Positions 61,429 through 64,000 of a stretch of 64,000 nucleotides of DNA are shown one piece after another (the first letter of the stretch is position 1; each line of letters begins with the position of its first letter). Origin of the DNA: CAVYUC01 sp963783085 (lineage in GTDB: Bacteria > Bacteroidota > Bacteroidia > Bacteroidales > Prolixibacteraceae). The position numbers and the translations under genes were made by a program. The notes below the pieces were generated by a model. The model was given only the letters and a program-made list of their open reading frames with translations. It was not told the origin of the DNA and searched no databases. The stretch spans positions 1-64,000 of the forward strand of contig CAWAMJ010000011.1 of NCBI GenBank assembly GCA_963783085.1, given 5' to 3'.

Positions 61429-63057
61429 ATGAAAGCGTATAGAAAAGCAATAATAATTACCCTGTTTATCTCCTTTGCCTTTTTTATTTCGTGTGAAAAT
61501 GGGATTCTTGATAAACAACCGTTGGATCAACTATCAACAGAAAACTTTTGGACAACCCCGGAAGATGTGGATTTGGCTTTGGCAGGCGTTTATAATAAAG
61601 CCACCACATGGAGCAGTGCCGACCATATTTGCGAATTCGATGATAACACAGACAATGGCATTGACAGAAAAGCAAATCAATCCTTCCTGTCGTATGGTAC
61701 TTTGAATCCGGCAACTTCAGATATAAAAAGTCTGTGGAATGGTTCATACCGGGAAATTGCCGGTTGTAATTATTTTTTGGAAAACGTTGATAAAGTGACG
61801 AGCCTAAATGCAGCTAAAAAAGCTCAAATGGTGGCCGAAGTTAGGTTTTTAAGGGCTTTTACCTATTTCAACATGTCTCAGTATTGGGGTGGAGTTCCGC
61901 TGGTAACCAAACTTTTAACGATGGAAGAATCCATTACCGTAAACAGTTCTTCCAAAGAAGAAGTAGAGAATTTTGTTCTGAGCGAATTGAATGAAATAGA
62001 AAATGATTTACCCGTAACCAGACCTTCCAGCGAAAATGGAAGAATCATCAGGTCGGCAGCCCTTGCCGTTAAAGGTCGTTTGTTAATGGCTGAGAAAAAA
62101 TGGGCCGAAGCAGCTACAGCGTATAAAGCCATAATCGATCTTGGCGTCCACGAAATCGACCCTTTGTATGAAGAACTCTTTAACGGAAAAAATGAAAACA
62201 GCAGCGAGATCATTTTTGCCCGAAAGTATCTGGCAGGTGAAATTGCAAACAGCACCCAATTGTACTATCGCCCCAGTGTTGACGGCGGCTGGCATCACAT
62301 GAACCCGTTTCAAAGTTTAGTTGATGCATACTTATGCACCGATGGAAAAACAATTGAAGAAAGCGAATTGTATGATCCACTTCATCCTGTGGTTAAAAAT
62401 GGCGTAAACTACAGAGATCCGCGTTTGTTATACACTGTTTTTTATCCGGGCATTTCAACCATTAAAGGACGGGTTTACCAGGGACATCCGGATTCAACGT
62501 CGGTTATCGGCGACTTGTTTACCTACGATGCCGGGATGACGGGGTATTGTCTGCAAAAATATGTAGATAACGGTTACACCGGCGATGTTTACAGTTCAGG
62601 GGTAGATATACCAGTCATTCGTTATGCAGAAGTTTTACTAAGTTACCTTGAAAGTAAAATAAACGCAGGTAGTGCAATCGATCAGAGTTTGCTGGATTTA
62701 ACCATTAACGCTGTGCGTGGCAGAGCAGCAGTGCAAATGCCGGCAGTAACCGAAACCGATCCGGTGAACCTGATGCAGATTTTAAAACGGGAACGAAGAG
62801 TTGAACTAGCGTGGGAAGGATTAAGGTACTGGGATTTGCTCCGGTGGGGAGAAGCCGCGGACAAACTTTCAAACGAACCGATGTATGGAATATTTCTAAC
62901 AAGCGATCCCGCAACTTATACCCGGTTTCCGGTGGGTCCCGACGGTCATTATTTTGTAATAAATTTGAAATTCAGGTCCACTGATGTTCCCTGGCCAATT
63001 CCGCAGGATGAGCTGGATATTAATACTTCCATGACTCAAAAAGACAACTGGAAATAA
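61429..63057 (+). CDS. SusD/RagB-family glycan-binding lipoprotein (second of the pair)
   Basis: 542 residues, lipobox AFFISC (Cys22), then ENGILDKQPLDQLSTENFW. It has AEVRFLRAFTYFNMSQYWGGVPLVTK, RSAALAVKGRLLMAEKKWAEAATAYKAII, VIRYAEVLLSYLESKI, LKRERRVELAWEGLRYWDLLRW and the ending WPIPQDELDINTSMTQKDNW. It starts 12 nt after SusC and is followed by a strong terminator, so this pair forms a closed unit. Confidence 0.95.
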   Translation: MKAYRKAIIITLFISFAFFISCENGILDKQPLDQLSTENFWTTPEDVDLALAGVYNKATTWSSADHICEFDDNTDNGIDRKANQSFLSYGTLNPATSDIKSLWNGSYREIAGCNYFLENVDKVTSLNAAKKAQMVAEVRFLRAFTYFNMSQYWGGVPLVTKLLTMEESITVNSSSKEEVENFVLSELNEIENDLPVTRPSSENGRIIRSAALAVKGRLLMAEKKWAEAATAYKAIIDLGVHEIDPLYEELFNGKNENSSEIIFARKYLAGEIANSTQLYYRPSVDGGWHHMNPFQSLVDAYLCTDGKTIEESELYDPLHPVVKNGVNYRDPRLLYTVFYPGISTIKGRVYQGHPDSTSVIGDLFTYDAGMTGYCLQKYVDNGYTGDVYSSGVDIPVIRYAEVLLSYLESKINAGSAIDQSLLDLTINAVRGRAAVQMPAVTETDPVNLMQILKRERRVELAWEGLRYWDLLRWGEAADKLSNEPMYGIFLTSDPATYTRFPVGPDGHYFVINLKFRSTDVPWPIPQDELDINTSMTQKDNWK

Positions 63058-63073
63058 CGATAAACAATTCAGG

Positions 63074-63125
63074 GTAAGCGTTAAATATTTAAAAAATTAT
63101 TATCCATATTTAACGCTTACTTTTT
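63074..63125 (+). terminator. Strong intrinsic terminator after the second SusD
   Basis: A perfect 15-bp stem (GTAAGCGTTAAATAT with ATATTTAACGCTTAC) closes a 17-nt loop and is followed by TTTTT. It starts 16 nt past the SusD stop. The sulfatase downstream therefore probably has its own promoter. Confidence 0.9.
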
Positions 63126-63184
63126 CAGAATTTTTCAATTGATGGTAGTTTAAAAATTAAATCAGAATAATCCAGAAAAGAATA

Positions 63185-64000
63185 ATGAATAAAGCATTTA
63201 TATCCAAAGGAATAATATCTTTCTCTGTGTTGTTGACAGTACTTTATTCCTGTAAAAATACTGAGCCGGATGCCACACCACCTTCACCCAACATTGTATA
63301 TATTTTAGCCGATGATCTCGGTTACGGAGATTTGGGTTGTTATGGTCAAACTCATTTTCAAACACCCAACCTCGATAAAATGGCCGGCGAAGGAATGCTT
63401 TTTACACAGCATTATGCCGGCACTGCAGTATGTGCCCCTTCGCGTTCCGCGCTGATGACAGGCCAAACAACCGGCCACACACCCATACGCGGAAACAAAG
63501 GTGTAAAACCCGAAGGACAGTGGCCAATTCCTGATTCAACGTTTACCATTGCAGAAATGCTTAAACAGGCCGGATATGTTACCGGTGGTTTTGGAAAATG
63601 GGGACTTGGTTTTATAGAATCTGAAGGCGATCCCAACAAACAGGGATTTGATGAATTTTATGGCTATAACTGCCAAAGTCTGGCGCATAATTATTATCCC
63701 GGGCATTTGTGGGATAATCATAAAAAAATAATTTTGGAAGGAAACACCGGTGATCAATTTGAAGAATATGCGGCTGATATGATCCACGAGCGTGCCTTGC
63801 AGTTTATCGAAAAAAACAAGGATAAACATTTCTTCCTTTATTACCCTTCAACCATTCCGCATGCCGAGCTGCTGCTTCCTGAAAAATACAAGGAAAAGTA
63901 TGAAGGCAAATTTCTTCCGGAAAAAAGCTATAAAGGTGCAGAACCCGGCGATGCCAGATTTCGCGAAGGAGCCTACGGCACCCAATCCGAAAGCCACGCA
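63185..64000 (+). CDS. Type I sulfatase 5, lipoprotein, cut by the window end
   Basis: The first 272 codons are present; the gene runs off the right edge with no stop. Lipobox VLYSC (Cys23), then VYILADDLGYGDLGCYGQTHFQTPNLDKMAGEG. The maturation motif is Cys83-Ala-Pro-Ser-Arg87 (AVCAPSRSALMTGQTTGHTPIRGN), followed by GGFGKWGLGF, QGFDEFYGYNCQSLAHNYYPGHLW and HFFLYYPSTIPHAELLLPEKY. The segment GHTPIRGN after the motif is typical of arylsulfatase-A-like (S1_16-type) enzymes. It lies 59 bases after the terminator, so it probably belongs to the same locus but to another transcript. Confidence 0.92.
   Translation, partial: MNKAFISKGIISFSVLLTVLYSCKNTEPDATPPSPNIVYILADDLGYGDLGCYGQTHFQTPNLDKMAGEGMLFTQHYAGTAVCAPSRSALMTGQTTGHTPIRGNKGVKPEGQWPIPDSTFTIAEMLKQAGYVTGGFGKWGLGFIESEGDPNKQGFDEFYGYNCQSLAHNYYPGHLWDNHKKIILEGNTGDQFEEYAADMIHERALQFIEKNKDKHFFLYYPSTIPHAELLLPEKYKEKYEGKFLPEKSYKGAEPGDARFREGAYGTQSESHA

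Overview
The window reads as chromosome of a Bacteroidota bacterium that eats polysaccharides, probably of the marine or sediment Marinilabiliales/Prolixibacteraceae type. The phylum assignment rests on three SusC/SusD pairs, a FecR anti-sigma factor with a DUF4974-like tail, a complete moxR-DUF58-batABCDE locus, mostly weak Shine-Dalgarno sequences and Bacteroidota-type palindromic repeats. The family-level placement is inference from gene content. I saw no rRNA, tRNA or CRISPR array.

Layout. 0-4.7 kb is a damaged conflict-system island. It holds a ParE-type toxin whose end has been replaced by a copy of a neighbouring nuclease tail, its antitoxin, a VapB-like antitoxin, a vapC toxin broken by a small inverted-repeat element, and a TOTE-type primase-helicase-PLD gene frameshifted inside its primase motif. 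4.9-15.9 kb (minus strand) is a first glycan locus: SusC, SusD, a YVTN-propeller/phosphoesterase lipoprotein, a GH42 beta-galactosidase and a CE2-like esterase. 16.4-18.7 kb carries stress genes (Mn catalase, DsbA-like protein, Hsp20). 18.9-27.8 kb is the Bat operon. 28-32.4 kb holds a NYN/LOTUS protein, a small exported protein and a NEW3-ABC transporter operon with unusually strong ribosome-binding sites. 32.4-33.3 kb is a repeat-rich gap. 33.3-43.2 kb holds housekeeping and carbohydrate genes: SNF2 helicase, CBM9-like protein, AI-2E-type transporter, GH10 xylanase, idi and PEP carboxylase. 43.3-44.8 kb is a Tat-exported Gfo/Idh/MocA oxidoreductase.

45.0-64.0 kb is a large sulfatase-rich polysaccharide-utilisation locus: ECF sigma, SusC, SusD, four sulfatases, FecR, a second SusC and SusD, and a fifth sulfatase running off the end. 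Both SusC proteins carry nearly the same N-terminal STN signalling domain, and the only sigma and the only FecR lie 11 kb apart. This suggests one sigma/anti-sigma circuit reading two related transporters. The sulfatases would strip sulfate from an imported or surface-bound glycan; no glycoside hydrolase or lyase lies inside this part.

Quality warning. Seven apparent +1 frameshifts fall between 42.92 and 45.36 kb (PEP carboxylase, oxidoreductase, sigma factor). Single ones occur at 4.15 kb and 14.41 kb. Repairing each gene gives whole codon numbers, so these are either a poorly resolved stretch of assembly or real decay. The sequence alone cannot decide. I found no convincingly new system. 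The best leads are the toxin/nuclease chimera, the inverted-repeat element family, the split sigma/FecR sulfatase locus and the strong-SD NEW3-ABC operon.
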